This document shows, piece after piece, positions 23,609 to 37,440 of a DNA stretch of 64,000 nt. Within the stretch, counting starts at the first letter, position 1. Each line of letters begins with the position of its first letter. Below the pieces are notes generated by a model. It searched no databases. It was not told the DNA's origin and was given only the letters and a program-made list of their open reading frames with translations. The translations under genes were made by a program, and so were the position numbers. Origin of the DNA: Platycnemis pennipes (lineage: Eukaryota; Arthropoda; Insecta; Odonata; Platycnemididae); assembly GCA_933228895.1 (NCBI GenBank), contig OW121857.1:74829672-74893671 (forward strand), given 5' to 3'.

Positions 23609-23672
23609 TTTGCATTCACCCTTGGCCATACACTCTCAAGAGAGCTTGTAGGGTACACTCCGTAGAATTAGG
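23609..23672 (+). mobile_element. Degenerate 3' end of CR1/L2-like LINE
   Basis: GCATTCACCCTTGGCCATACACTCTCAAGAGAGCTTGTAGGGTAC keeps the shape of the 3' hairpin with decayed sequence. No coding remnant. Confidence 0.55.
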
Positions 23673-25555
23673 AGTAAAAACTCCCGGCATCGTTCCATTG
23701 CTACCACCTTTACCTTCCATTTCATCATGCTTAAAATCTCAATATATGTATTTCAGGCAAAACTTTGTTCAACACGCGCAGAGACACTCGCAAAGTGGAT
23801 TGAACCCGAAGCATAACCGTATTCGGCAAAACTGAACATGAATGCTGAGGCCGGTAACATTTTCGAAATGCTGGGACACGCAGCGAACAGTAGAGCCAAC
23901 ACGCCGACGGAGATGGAATGGAAAGTACTTCACCATGAGGCACGAATGAGAAGCCGGGAATTTCATGTTTTGGATCCCCTCTGAGAACATAACGGAGGGC
24001 CCTAATTCGAACTCGGATATCAAAGGGCACGGTCAGAGAGCACATTCAATCAGAGCACACGGATTAATTATTTTGGACGACGACCCTGTGGCAGAAGTAA
24101 TTTTGAGGCATTTGAAAGGTCAAACGCAAGATACCTATCTGCAAGGACCACTGTGTTTTTGAGGTGGTCGTACTACTGAACGAGGATGCAGCACGCAGTT
24201 TCAAAAAGGAATGGGAAAAAACGAGGAGAAACTAAACATTCCCATAAATCAATGTGAATAAAAAAGTAACCAAAAGGATAGTAACATTATGTAATGAAAA
24301 GTTACGGAGCTTTGACCACTACGTCCTGTTATATTTACGTTTTACACAGCGAGCCACCACAAGGAGTAGGTAAACATCAATGAAAATGACATTTTGATTG
24401 ATGAATGAAAACTAACTAATAATACAATAAACATTTAAAAATACAGAAAAAAACAAGAAGTAATACAATGTGTGACCCGTAAGTTTTGTTAACAATTGTA
24501 ATTTTTGCGCTGCAGTCGTGTATTACTCGTATTGATAGAGTTACATAGCCTAACTTTTTCAAAAGCTGTGTGACACTTACTGTGCGTTAATATGAATAAT
24601 TTACTAAACGTACTGCTTTCCTTCGAGTCTTATTTAACTATCGAGATAGGTTTTTCTCTATTTCCTGTATATGACGCAAGAAAATAAAGGCATGAGTTGA
24701 ACTTAACTCTCTAGCTTGAATATATTTGATGAATGGAGACTTCCCTTTGATATTTCCAACCTCGACCATAAAGGGCAAAGAGCCCGGGATGGTGTTATAG
24801 GTATCCTGTCAGAAGTTCCGAGTTCCGAGTTCCTTGACTGACTATGTTCTGCATGACCAACTCCACTGTATTTAAAAACTATTTATTACACGGCAGCATC
24901 CTTGGGTCAAAGAATAAACAGTTTATTTAGCATCTTTCGGAGATACTAAGTATAGCACAGCTATTACGTCAGAATATTTTTCCGGGGAAAACTGATAACT
25001 GAGACAGCCAACGAACGATTTTCCCAGGGTGTTCCGAAGTTCCCAGAACCCTTGTTATGGTACACTTGTTTCCGAAGGGCGATATGAACTTTGTTACGGC
25101 TTTGCAACGTGGCGGAAGAGTTTCTAAGATAAGTGTAACACAGCGGAAGAGAGGCGGGAAGACGGAGCGTAATCACTAAGGCAGGGAATGGGACATGACG
25201 GCCTCACAAGATTAAGAAACGCCGCCTTCGAATCGAATTTGCAACGTAAAGATGCATCGTGAACTCTTTTAATATACATAGCAACCTCCGCGAGGAACCG
25301 AATTGCAAGGACATGGTTTGCTAAGACATCAAGATGGAGTAAATTTCCTCACGATAAAATAAAAGTTTTGAAATTAATGCATACTTCTAATATGTACCTT
25401 GAACGTAACTCATTTTAACAAAGGTATTTTCACTTATATTTTAACACATTTCACAAATCGCCTTCTGTTAAGCAGTAGTCAGTATTAATTCATGTGCGGT
25501 GACCGTCAACTAAGGCCATTTACACAATTTAAGACGAGTTGGCACTTTGAAAAGC
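23673..25555. other. Unassigned DNA
   Basis: 1.9 kb with no recognised gene. Open frames over 23731-24045 on the minus strand overlap each other in different phases and have no motif. A faint LINE-tail-like CGAGCCACCACAAGGAGT lies at 24350-24367. Confidence 0.45.
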
Positions 25556-25792
25556 GGTAGGAATGCGACGTGGAGAGAAACCGCGTCAGCAAGAGCATGA
25601 GGTTAACTAAATGCGCCTAGAGGTCCACGGTTTAACGTCCTATCCGACGGACACAGGCTTGTACTTGAATCACTGCCCACCCAGCACTTAAATGAGGACC
25701 GGAGTACCAATGCAAAATCTGACATTGCCGGAATTCGAACCTGGGCCTTCGGGGAGTGAAACCAGTACTACAGTAACCACACAAACCGGATT
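25556..25792 (-). mobile_element. tRNA-derived SINE
   Basis: Minus-strand SINE of the main family: body blocks GAGAGAAACCGCGTCAGC (25573-) and GTTTAACGTCCTATCCGACGG (about 25631), then the complement of a B-box (GGAATTCGAACC, 25730-25741) and an A-box-like ACTACAGTAACCACACAAACC. Retains head and body. Confidence 0.75.
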
Positions 25793-28090
25793 CCCTTTCG
25801 CACATACATTTTCAAAAGCTGTCCACATACGTTTCTTCAGGGAACATTGTCCACTGAACTGATACTGGACAAAATTCGAACTGAACCTCCTTTCACGAAA
25901 ATCAGTACCTATAGCTTTAAACACAAGTTGGCTGTCGAAATGAACATTTGTATTCATCCGATGTATATTAGGATGCCGTAGTGACATAGTAAATACAGCG
26001 TTGTGCTATTGACCGGTTACACTATGCTGAATCCAGAAGAGGCTAAATGGACACCTCCAGTTAAACTCTAGCCGTTTGATTTTCTGGGTACCATATCTTC
26101 CTAGATGGCACTGCACTGACGGCACAGGAAGGGATCTGTCACCCTTACTCTGATGAGGAAATGGCATGAGCTTTCGGACTTCATAACTGATAACCTCTAC
26201 ATACGCCAACCATACAGAACTTTGGGTTGAACTCTGGTTTGGGATATTTTTACAGGCATTCAAGGGGGTACGTCAAGAGGGTTAATAACTATTCGTAGAT
26301 ACCCTAAAATGCAGTCCATTCGCATACGCTCCCACTAATTCAGTATTTACGATTCATTTTCCGATCCCTTATTGCAGCTGCTCCTAGGGGTACGCCTCAG
26401 CCCTCAAGAGGCATGTGCTAGAAAATATAGGAGTAGACGACGAAAGTTTAGCAACTGGAGAGTAACAGCAATCACATTGGTTCATCTGAAAATTTACTTA
26501 TTGTTATGCGCAAAGACTCTTCGCCGAACAGCCAACATTACCGTATCGCTGAGTGTACAACTATTATATGACTACACTACCGATTCAGCAGGAAATTAAG
26601 AGTTACTACCCAAGTTACAAACATTTCCGCAAGGGATGGCTCAAGGATTAGGAGTATAGTTGAAGGAAATGGACGTCGGAGGGATAATCAAGAAAATAAA
26701 GCCACATGACTGCTTGCAAAATTAAAAGAAACTGTACATGAATCCGTAAATTTTAAATGACTGATTGGGCGGGCGCTTGAATTTTCAGACAATTTTTACA
26801 ACCATTTCACCACCGACATCTACTGACATACCATTTTTCTTCCCCTTTAATTTCCTCTCGGAGTCGATATCGCGAGCGAGAACGTACATGCAGCGAGGAA
26901 TTACTGCATTTTACAATTTTAAGTACTGAAAATCATGGGCCTCGGAGCGGTAACTAACCACACCCAATCCATGCTCCCCCAAAGAAACAGTTGGCGTTCA
27001 TTGTCTCCTCACGCGATGCGAAGCATGGACTTTTATTTCCAGGAAATCCACCGGCTCATAAGTCCAGGAACAGGAGTGACATTAGCGTGGAATGAAAATC
27101 TAAAGCATTTAAGCGGATCAAAAAAAAAGTCCTACAGAGATCGCGGGGGAAAAAAGGGAAGGCATAGGGGAGAATAAAAACGCGAAAGGTAGCCCATGAC
27201 GCAGACGGCGTTGAACAGTGTTTTGGCGGCATCCTCTCGTTAGTGACGTAGTCCCTCCCTTCTTCCAGGGTGGGGGGGAGTGGGACGTAAGGGAAGAGCG
27301 GGGTTAGGAGCGATCGATTTCCAGCCAGGTACTCACTTGCCCGCTACGCTGAACCCGCCGTAAAGCCGGAGGGCGCAAATATAGCAACCGGAAACACAAA
27401 AGTCGCGCGCTCAAACAACGCCCAAAATGGACAACAAGACGAGTGACGGTTCACGAATGAAAAGCGGCAAGTGAGTGCGTTGGGATGCACGGACAAATGT
27501 GCAAACGTGTACCTTACATCTCGTATGCTTCCATGATGCATGCGTTAACCTCCCTCACCCCCTCCAGACTGAAGTCGGGTTGACGAAGAAATGAGTCTAG
27601 CAAGGAAATAAAACAAGCGTGAAACGACTCACGCACAGTAAATTGTGAAATAAGCCCACCTCTTAGAAAATCAACGAAGAGTCGTGAATATTTAATCTGA
27701 ACTATAGATAATTACACGTCCTTTGAATGTAACACGGGTTTTGTGAATGTAATCTGAGTAGGCAACTAAATTCGTTCTCCCTTGTACACAAAATTTTCAG
27801 GCATTTTAACGCTTTCTATTCTAGCATCGACGCACGCGTATCCGTTTAATATCACTTTTTAAGCATATTGAAACAATAACATTTTGGAAGAATAACAATG
27901 AATTTATTACCATTTCCCTCAGAAGTCCTGAGTAAATGTGCTTTATTTCTATCTCTTAAGAGGGACCTATAGGGTGCAATTAAATAAATAATCCGCCTTT
28001 CCTGCATTTTTATTTTTGCCTCGGTCATTATAGTCTGTAACAATGCCGGAAGGTGTTTTATTGAGAGATAATGTGGCTCTGTACAGCTAT
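25793..28090. other. Unassigned DNA
   Basis: 2.3 kb without a supported gene. A locally GC-richer patch lies at 27180-27540. Frames 26372-26599 and 26935-27177 (75-80 codons) lack recognisable motifs. Confidence 0.45.
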
Positions 28091-28850
28091 TCAAGGAAAT
28101 GGGTGTAAAACAGATGTCAACTCGGGTTCACTGGCTGGATTTGGATAGTTATACAGCCGTCGGTTTTCTGGCTGAGCGCGCTGCAGAGCCAGCGAGGGGG
28201 AGAGGGGTTTGGCGTGGGTGTCCACGCAGCTACCCCCTCTGAAAATACGTCCGCGGTACACAACCACCTCTTTGGCTACTACCTGCCTCTCCTCTCCGTA
28301 CCTGTCTCCTGCACAAACAGTCGGCCAGACTCGCTGCAGAAGGGTGAAGGGAAAACTGCGGCGGAGACTAGCGGGGGTGGAGGAAAGTCTGGGAGGGGTG
28401 GCTGGAGAGCTCTGAGGGGTGCGGAGGGGGAGGAAAGGAGACGGGAAAAGGGGGTGGGCGGAGGCCGGAACACACCAGGTGTTCCCGATCCAGCGAGGCG
28501 AGGAGAGAGAGAGAGACGAGGCTGAAGGGTTGGCGATATACACTGAGAGGAGGAAAAAAAATAAGATCCGAGTGTGGTAATAAAAAACACGGCTTGGTTT
28601 TAGGAGGAGGAGGTCTGCGGTGGAGACGGAGTTGGGTTCGCGGGAGGGGGTTGTGAGTCTTTTTCGGGAGCGGTAGGGGCGAATTTCTGGGAACGCGAAT
28701 GCCTCGGAGGAGGTGGAGAGAGAAGGGAGGAGTGGAAAGGCAAGGAGGTCCACACCCACGCGATCTTTATGTGCCTTAAAATTGGAGACAGGCGGAGGGG
28801 CACAGTTCCTCATAAGCGGTGACGCGCCCCAGGGTTAACCCCGCGGAGGG
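28090..28850. other. GC- and purine-rich block
   Basis: G/A-rich plus strand (many GGAGG and GAGAGA runs) with CpGs. The minus-strand frame 28091-28813 (240 codons) is the longest here, but it is Pro/Ser/Leu low-complexity, overlapped by equally long frames in other phases, and shows no domain. I do not call it a gene. Could be a regulatory CpG region. Confidence 0.45.
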
Positions 28851-29814
28851 AGCGCTTAATCTTGATTTAAGCGACAGATTTTTGCACGTAGCCTTAGAGA
28901 GCTCCCATAGCGTGTGCGTTCGGTGAGACGGTGGTATCCTTGACTCGGCTCGGACTGATGCAACTCCTCCCTCGTACAAACCATGACTCCATCTTATATT
29001 CAGAGACATACGGGTGTGTCCGTGTACCATCAAAAAAACAAACACGTTAAAGAAACTACGCTGAAAAAGTACTCGAAAAAGGTTAGGAAATAAATATCAA
29101 ATAATAATTTCCAACGACAGGAAATGTACTTGAGAAAACGTATTAAAATAAATCATTCTGATGAATATAACCAAAAACGCAAATGATACAATGTGGATAT
29201 GTTCTAATATGGATATTCTCCACTGAGGGACTTCAAGAGCTATTTTCGGACACAATCCCAATCAAGTTGTTATGCTAATATTGTTGATTAATGTGAAAGG
29301 GGCTCCTTTATAACCTGGCTGAACGTAAATTCGATTGGCCATACAATGCAAATAAGTGCATTAAGGATTTATAAGTAAATGTAGTTTATGCAATGCATTT
29401 TTCACAATTTAATTCAGACATTCTGAGAATATTCAGGTGGGAATGCGCATTTCTTTTCGTCCATTAAAAATGTTAGCGGAAAAACCTTTGTTTTATATGC
29501 AATTTTGGGAATACGAATGCATTTTTAATGTTTTAAATAATCTTAAAATGGGTGCGAATCCATTTCAAATAAAAGCATTTCTTTTAAATCGGTCGTGAGA
29601 CTTCAGGGACTTTCCCTTGAGAAAAAAATAGCGATTTTCTTCGGTCCAAATTTTCGATCGAGGAAACCAACCCTAGCATGAAAAGCTTCATGCAAGATGA
29701 TAGCTTGCAAGTAGAATTTCTCATTGTAATTGAAGACTCTTAGCTTAGCAAGCGAAAGTTACTAGAAATAGTAGCTAATATTAGAACTTTGTACGCGACA
29801 ATAATGCTTTCTTG
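28851..29814. other. Unassigned AT-rich DNA
   Basis: Nothing recognised. ATTTTT/GCATTT motifs recur at 29390-29590 without forming a clear tandem array. Confidence 0.4.
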
Positions 29815-29881
29815 ACATTTAATCATTCCCTGCTACATACCTATGCGACCATTTGCAGTGTGCTATGTAGGTGTTGATGAA
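29815..29881 (+). mobile_element. Degenerate 3' end of CR1/L2-like LINE
   Basis: CATTCCCTGCTACATACCTATGCGACCATTTGCAG then TATGTAGGTGTTGATG follows the order hairpin, then ATGTAGATG-type tail. Sequence partly decayed. Confidence 0.55.
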
Positions 29882-30580
29882 ATAAATTTTCATGTTTGTT
29901 TTTAAAGTCGAACATTGATAAATTTTATATATTTATTTGAATGAATATGGAAGAAAAGCATGTCGAGAATTTCATACTCGGTTGACATGGTTTCCGCATG
30001 GATAAACTGATTTCGGCAAGGCAGTCAGAGACCGATATCTCGAGCCCAAGGGGTAAACCGAAAATATTTGGGCGTCAACTCAAGCATGGCGAGGAACAGC
30101 TGCGATTTTTTTCCTCGGGTAAGATCACGGATAAAATTTTCACTCACGCCGAGAGCACAGCGGTAACAAACTCTCCGCCCACACCTTACACCAAAGCCCC
30201 ATTACACGATTCGGATTGCGTTATAAATTATTCATGGTGACGGCGATCGTTTCCTCCAGCATCCCTCGACCACTAAATTTCCAGCGCAAAAAAAAAAAAC
30301 AAAACCAAAAAATAAACCTAAGCCTGGAGGGTTTCTTATTTTCTTCATATTTTCCAGAGGAGACCCCAAAGTTTCGACCGGTGACGCTGGGATATTTTTC
30401 TCTAAACTTTGAACGTTGAAAATTTCCCGTACGTAATATCAAGTTGAGATCACGCCGTGCCCTGAACAAATTCGAGGGAATAAGAGGCCGGAAGAAAAAA
30501 AACGAGAGACCTGTCGCGCGAAGGACTCGTAACCGTGTATATAAAATTCTATATCCCCACCCTACCGTATCACGTGATCC
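29882..30580. other. Unassigned DNA
   Basis: No recognised gene. Frames at 29998-30240 and 30221-30670 have no motif. An A-rich run is at 30289-30310. Confidence 0.4.
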
Positions 30581-31060
30581 CATGGTGTTATGGATGAGAA
30601 GAAAAGACACAGGACCGGCGAGAAACAGAGGAAGAAAGGGTAAACATGCATAAGGGAGTCCATTTTTCAAGACGCACGCGCCGGCATGCAGACGGGAGAG
30701 TCAGTTCCACTCCGACCTCAGAAAGCACGAAGCACAGGGGAAGGAAAGACATATAGGAGATACAGCAGAGGCAGGTAAGGCGGTCACAGGACGGGGGAGG
30801 GGAGAGGAAGAAGGCAACTCGACTGCGAGATATGGGAAGACCCATGATGGATGTTCCGTGGGTGGCATTTTCCATGCAAATAGTACGGTAGTGAGGCCCC
30901 CAGGTTGTTTGCCGGGGTGAATAAGGTGGAATGGGGGTGGAGGCTGTGGAATGGGAACCTATGAACGTGGGAGGGGATAACCCCTTCACGTAAGGCTTCT
31001 CCCCCTCAAGATTCAGCCTGGGAGAAGAAGGAAGCCCCAACTCCGACCCGTCTGTTACCC
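30581..31060. other. GC-richer block
   Basis: Moderately GC-rich, G/A-skewed. The minus-strand 150-codon frame (30588-31040) is a chance-looking Ser/Pro/Leu-rich translation. No motif. Confidence 0.4.
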
Positions 31061-34000
31061 TTAATCCTTTTTGCGGTGCCCAAAGAGGAATATAAAAAGG
31101 GTTAACAGAGTTAGAATATACTTTTATGGGGACGCGTTAACGTAAACACTAACTAATTTTTGCTAGTACTCAGAGAAAATTAATCCAGATATTTATTTGT
31201 GCATTAATGCAGAGAAAAGCAAAAAGATATCAATACAAATGGGTCTGAAAACCATTGTTGGGATGGACACCCGTGAAATAATTTTATTAGTTCACAACGA
31301 AGTTAAACAAACACCAAAGACAGCAGAAAAAAACCAAACATGAGCAACCAGTGGTTATGTAGGCCAGTATGTTGGCAGTAGGCCAGCCAAAATACAGAAA
31401 GTAATATCTTATGTGAAAGAGGAAAGCAAGGGGCAGCTTGATTCCAGTAACGTCTCTACACTCATCACCATGCATCATACCCCAGTAAGTAGCAATCCGT
31501 ATTTTTAAACTGGACACAATAACTGCACTTTTTAACAGGTCAATGTCATAGTTTTAAATTTTACCCAGAGGAATATAAATGATCGCATTGCGAAGAACGG
31601 TCGGCCAGAGTTGCGTCAGGTAAGGAAGAATTCACAAAATCTAGCGATAAAAATGAGACTGAGTGACTGGTAAAATGGAAGGACTCTAGGACACCAGTAC
31701 AAAGAAAGCGTTGCGTAGTAATGTTCACAACATTAGCCTCTTTTAGGAGAAACGATAAGACCTTCTTTGTTGAAGATGTGAGATAGAAAACTGGGTGCAA
31801 AAATAAATGGAGAGTCGATTCAAAATGAAGGAAGGTAAAGAGGTATGAGTAGAGAGAAATGGAAAGAAAAATCTAAAAACAAGAATAAGTAAAATATGTG
31901 GATTTGGGTGGATCAGAAAGTTGCAGAGACGATGATAAGAAGGAGATATATCATATAAACCAGAGGAGAGGATAAGAGAACGTAAAATGGACGGCTTCAC
32001 AAGGAAGTAATATGAGATAACGTGATGACAAAGATTACAACATAGAAATCGTTACAAAGAACCGAATAGTTCCGAAACGATATAGGTATACTAGTCGTAT
32101 TCGTAAGTATATCGAGACACGGCAAATCGATAAGAATAAATACCTATACATGCATACCCCGTTGTTAAATGGATATAACAACTGCAACCAAAAGGCAACG
32201 TGATTGTGATCAACTGGTATTGATTCCTCTGGAATACCTGCAAAACTTCACCATTTGAACGAATAAAATAAATAAAAATATAACTTTCCCGACTCGCGTT
32301 ACTACAAAAAGTTTTCCATTTGTTTCAATGTTTGTTTCTGAGCAACGTAAATATGAAAGGGCTCACATAAAAAAATTAAGAACGTGAGGTTCTACGGATA
32401 CACGGAATCAATTATAGCTACATCGATTTCAATCAGAATATTGTTTCATATTCCCTTCATGGCAAAAAAGTTCAATTAATATTTTTAAAGCTGTGTCTGA
32501 TTGTCGAGACAAAAATATAGAAATTGATCTCGTCAAAGGGAAACGTAAAACTAACAGCTTCAGAATGCATTAAGCGTTAATTCAACTATAGAGGTTAAGG
32601 TAAGAGTTTAATCGACCACTAACTGGAAAATTTATTCATTTCATGGAGAAGAAAATGGGTAAGACATGACTAGGCGAAGAGAAAACTAAGAAAAGTCAAT
32701 TTTTAACTACCTAAATCCCTGTGTACAAAACCATAAGTTTTCCAAAAATTACCAAATTCAGCTTCAGAGTTGAGTGAAACCATAACACCAACATTATATA
32801 ATTATTAAACTTAAAACGTACTCATCAGATGGAAGATAGGAGGTTCACCACCCCAAAGAAGCCACGTCTAATCACTCCCAAGTCTTACCTGCAAAGAATG
32901 AAATGAGAATTAGTCAGAATGAATTTCAGCCCAACAATAAACTGATAAGAAATAGAACAACAGGTCAGTAATTGACATAAAATTATATATATTAGAAAAC
33001 ACGGAAAAAACTCCATCATAAAACTTAGGATGATGACATTTCTACATGTGCATCACTAGCAAAGTAGTAGGAACCGGGCGAAGAGAAGTTAGCATCAAAG
33101 CTAATACTACTTGATTTTATTTTTGTTCTCATTAATCATATCATTCAGGGAAGTTAATAATTAGCATCTATACCAAGCAGCATATTAATCGGGGTTTTTA
33201 GCACTGCAAACGGTTAGGTGATAAAAACATTCTCAATGATCAATAAGTACAGACTAATAGAAATACGTGTTGGCACGAGACGCTGTTTGTGAAATTATGT
33301 GCATGTAGTGTTGCACTGTCAGCATAAACAAACATTGCTATACTACCTAAGTATATATGTATACAGGTATTACTAAGGTATGTATAAATGTAAAGGATAA
33401 AATTAACCTTGCATTATTTGAGTGGCATGCATGCAAAAGAATTTTACGAAATTATTGAAACAGAATAAACGACTGTCCCATTCGTAAGAAAAAAGGGGAA
33501 CACGATAGAAGATGATGACGAACTTGCACTGTATCACGAATATGGAGAAGTAAACAAATTTTAGGTAAGAAGAGATGGAGGAGATGACCGAGATATTATA
33601 AGTAGGGTGGTGGCCAAAAGGTACACTATATTATATGCTATCATGGACTACGAGTAACCTGAAGCCCACATGCGACATGAATATTCATTATTTCATCCAC
33701 ATATTAAATGTCTTTCCTCTGATTATAACTACGGCTTAAATTATAGATAAGATAAATAATGAGACTATAAGGACATTACTGAAGAAGGCATTCTTAATAT
33801 CCGATATTTATCAGCCCGAGAGTAATTTCCACCTTGGACGCGAACTTAAAACTCCATCCTGGCCGCCACAAAAGCTTCCTCCACGACTATCTGCTGGTGA
33901 CATTTCTCCGGCCAATCAGGCCCCATGACGGGAAGCCTTGGAATTACGTCACCGTCGAAGTTACAATCTTGGGGCACTGGCGAGTCCGCAGCCTTTCAAG

Positions 34001-34528
34001 GACACTCTTCTCCACGACTGGAATAAGAATATAAGCAAGTCGAACCGTTCCTTCCACGGATGTCGCCCAATATATCGCCACAACAATAACTAAATCGATT
34101 GAGCGTTATTATCGTTGCCAACTTTCTAACAACTAATCGTTACTGTTTACTCCAAACAACAATCCCCCTCTCCCGCCTACGATTTAGTCTCAGAAAGCGT
34201 TCGCACAGATCCGTATTTTTTTTCCATCGCTTGGCTCCGCGCAGGCCCGAACTTTTTAAACATCACGTGATCGGCAACGTGACCTTCGGGAAGGATGATG
34301 GACGGAGAGAAATCGACGACGACGCTGTGGTCAAGTGATAGGATGACACGAGGGACGATGATTTTGGACCACGAAGCAAATGGAGGTCTTGAACCAAACA
34401 CGGCCATGGTGATTACGGCGTCTAGAACTCCACTCGCGGACAAAATCGCCCATCTGCGCATAGAATGGACAAAAACAAGCCGGCGACGAAGGACAGGAGA
34501 ATGATATTTCCGCAAATGGGTAGAAGCA
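31061..34528. other. Unassigned AT-rich DNA
   Basis: 3.5 kb without recognised genes or repeats. 31560-32010 is strongly purine-rich on the plus strand, giving Ser/Leu-rich minus-strand frames that are not credible genes. Confidence 0.5.
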
Positions 34529-34930
34529 CCAAAAAAACAAGTTCGCGGTGGTGAAGTGCAACAGAAAAGAAGAGGCCAAGTCATATTTTAAACTCAAGAA
34601 ACAAATGATAGAGAGGGAAAAAAATTGCAATCTGGGAAGCCGAGTAACCTGCTATAAAGGAGTCTAGAAGGTAGGCATAGAATAGAAAAGAGTCTAGAAT
34701 AGTCAGTAGAATCTTGAGCTGGGTTATTTATGGCAGTGAGGGAAGGATGAATTCAGCCACAGAAAAGTCTCGATTTCAAATGCGTGGTTACAAAAGAATG
34801 ATGGAGATGAAAAGGATCGACAGACAGCATATGAAGACGTCCAAGGAGGAAGGGTAGAAACGTGAAGCCTGGTGAAAACTAAAAAGAAGACGAAAAAACC
34901 CAACGGGCCACATCTTGGGACATGATCATA
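34529..34930 (+). pseudogene. RTE-like LINE fragment, degenerate C-terminal RT region
   Basis: In pieces of shifting frame it reads KFAVVKCNRKEEAKSYFK, GSRVT, YGSEG, a QMRGYKRMMEMKRID-like block and GHILGHD. These align in order with the better copy at 62.9-63.6 kb (KILGCSKREEAKTYVKI, GSRVTNDG, LYGSEAWTM, RRMMKIKWI, LRHDGL). Several frameshifts and deletions are needed. The 3' end and tail are missing. An old dead copy. Confidence 0.7.
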
Positions 34931-35059
34931 ACTAACCCACTTCTTCTAGAATTAGTACTGCATATTAGGTTTTAAGGTGCCCCAACTGCTTATACCGCAC
35001 TACACTTCTCTTATTAGTAACATTGCACTATCTATGAGTGCATCTTATTGTTAGTATTG
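34931..35059. other. Spacer
   Basis: Nothing recognised. Confidence 0.4.
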
Positions 35060-35131
35060 TGTTTTCGGTGATGATTCAACCCTTACCACATATTCTCTCG
35101 TTGGCTTGTAGGGAACTCTGAAGGTGAATAT
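35060..35131 (+). mobile_element. Degenerate 3' end of CR1/L2-like LINE
   Basis: TTTTCGGTGATGATTCAACC, CTTACCACATATTCTCTCG and TTGGCTTGTAGGG match the family 3' UTR and hairpin, with GAAGGTGAATATGTG in the tail position. Confidence 0.6.
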
Positions 35132-36831
35132 GTGGAAGAGATATTTTTAGGAGTATCCAGACGTTAGCGAAGGAATGTTAATTCCACAATAATGTAGCAA
35201 TATCAGTTTACAAATGCATACCTCGCATACATTTCTTCAGGTTGAATATCGTTCCTACATTCAAGTTTCATGGCCTTTTATTGGCACGGAAAAAAAGAAC
35301 ATAAATTTCGTCCAGTGATATACGGTTTACTATTCTTCATTCGCACTGATTGGAAAATAAATCAATAATGGTCAAACTAAACAATATAGAATGTTTATAT
35401 TTCGTAAGGGTTATAATGAAAGGGCCTTATGAAGGGAAAACTTCAAAAGGAAGTTGAGAAGGAAATTTTAACAGGGGTATTACAAAAGATCACGGCATAT
35501 AAAGCTTTCACAAAGTAAATCAATCCAAAGGAAAAATAATGGAGGGGGAACAAGAGGAGATCTTGAGAAGAGTGAAGGGTAGAAGGTCACTTATTTTCGG
35601 TTTGGGAAAATGAAAATCATTTCACATCAGTTACGATGCAGTGAACGCATGTATTACATAATGAAAGTCAATTTTTTCAAGGCGTCAGATTTCTATTGAC
35701 CTTACATTTTCTCAAAGGAAACCCCATTTTCCAACTTCCATTTCCTTTGTAAGCTTAGCAAGTCGCAGGCAAAAGAGCATTTACATACATCACATCCTAA
35801 GTCTGCAGCTTGTTCTCCAGCTAACCAGCCGATAACACAAAGGTTACCTTAGATCATAACAATGTGAGGGTTTTTAGAGAAAGTAAAGCCAAAATCGCAG
35901 TAATGCCTTGTGTTACAATAAACGTTAGCAGAGTAACATGGAAAATAATTGGACCAAAGGCCCGCTGGAAATTGATAGACTACAAATCGCAATAACACTA
36001 TCTTTTCTGAGAAACTAAGGCAAGCTCTATTCTCTCCACATAGCTAGTAATGAGCAATGAGTGTCTCAAAGCCTATCTGCCTTCTTTACATAGAGGATCA
36101 TTCTAGATTTTGAAAATTTATTACATAATGGCCAGAGCAAATGTAGTAAAAAGGAACATATCATGACATTAGGAGTCTATTCAAGTTAGATCTCGTTTTA
36201 GGCAGCTGCATCTGGTATTAAATTTATGAAAAAGCGAAAGAAAAGATCGAAAATGCTGTCGCTACTATCGATTGAAATATGTTGGAACGCATATGGCAAG
36301 AAGTTGAGTTAGGAATAATATGCGTAGTGTCATCAAGCGCGCACATACCGAGCACATGTAATGTAGCTACTTTAAAAATTGTACATCCGCTTATTCTGCA
36401 TTTACGCTACTTTTTAATAAAACTATTATAGTCATTAAATAATATAACTTCCAAACCCTCGGATACACCCTGTACATAGGATTGCAAGAGAGAGGGTATA
36501 TTGTCATAAATAAGAAAATAATACTACCCAGCTAAACCTAACTAAAAAATTCAGGACCACTCTCTTATCTGCATTCAACATCCAGATGCTTATACTTATG
36601 TGTCATCTAAAGAAACAAGCAAACCGAACGGTCTATTATTCAGTTTCTCATGATGCCGTTCCAAAAGCTAACCAACCAACCAACGGACTTTACCTCCCTC
36701 CCACACGAATAAATAACTTTAAAGGAAGTGAACTAAATTGCGTTTTCTTAACTTGAGCCAACGGGGCAATAGCACTGATTTAACAAGGAACCAAAATTAC
36801 TTCGCGCTTATCGCGTATAAGTCGAACAAAT
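35132..36831. other. Unassigned AT-rich DNA
   Basis: 1.7 kb; nothing recognised. Confidence 0.45.
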
Positions 36832-37440
36832 TCATCGTCATCACCATTAGTCTTTAATTCTAAGTTAGGTTTGACGCAGCTCGGTACCTACTACTAAATG
36901 CTAATCTCTCCATATTTATAAATTTTTTTCCTTTAATATCCTTCACTAAGTCTTCCACGTATCTAATTCGATGGCTTCCGTAGCCATTATTCTCGTACAT
37001 GTATCTCACGATGACTGTCTTCATCAGGCCATCATGCATAGAGATGTGGAACATAGATTAACCTTTCTTCTTTCTTTAAATTCTTCAGCGGATTCCTCTT
37101 TTCCCTCCTCCTCGTAGGACTTCTTCGTATGTTATCCAGTCGATCAATTTTATTTTCACTGGTCTTCATATTCCGTACATTTCAAATACATAAAAACTTG
37201 ACTTCTCTACTACTGTTATGGTTCTTGACTCACTAACATAACCAAACGTGCTCTCGATGCATGTTCTAATGTAAGTTTCCCTTGCTTCCAAGCCCGTATT
37301 ATTAGATATATGTAGCTTCTTCTTTTGCTAGAATGACCTCCATGCCTCGAAAAATCCACTGACTATTATTGCTTCCTCCAACGCAGGTTTATTTGGCTTC
37401 CAAGATAGTAATTCTCATTCAACTAACCTGAGTAACTTCG
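36832..37440 (-). pseudogene. RTE-like LINE 3' fragment, degenerate
   Basis: On the minus strand it aligns through its length with the 63 kb RTE-like copy: a GSQINL-like block, then RKTFIRTCIESTFG (compare RKQFIRTYIWSVFLYG), ITYEEVLRGGG (compare RNEEVLRRVGE), MHDGLMKT, MERLA, and the 3' UTR GCTGCGTCAAACC followed by a GATGACG tail (complement at 36832-36855). Frameshifts and stops occur throughout. The only sizeable open piece is 36860-37054. Older than the 63 kb copy. Confidence 0.8.

Noticed and set aside
24350..24385. Another LINE 3' hairpin (CGAGCCACCACAAGGAGT)
   Set aside because: Only one arm is recognisable and no tail; too short to call.
24810..24832. Tandem GTTCCGA repeat as a minisatellite
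   Set aside because: Only about two and a half units; too short to be meaningful.
28091..28813. 240-codon minus-strand open frame
   Set aside because: Opposite a purine-rich strand, giving Pro/Ser/Leu-rich text; overlapped by other frames of similar length; no motif.
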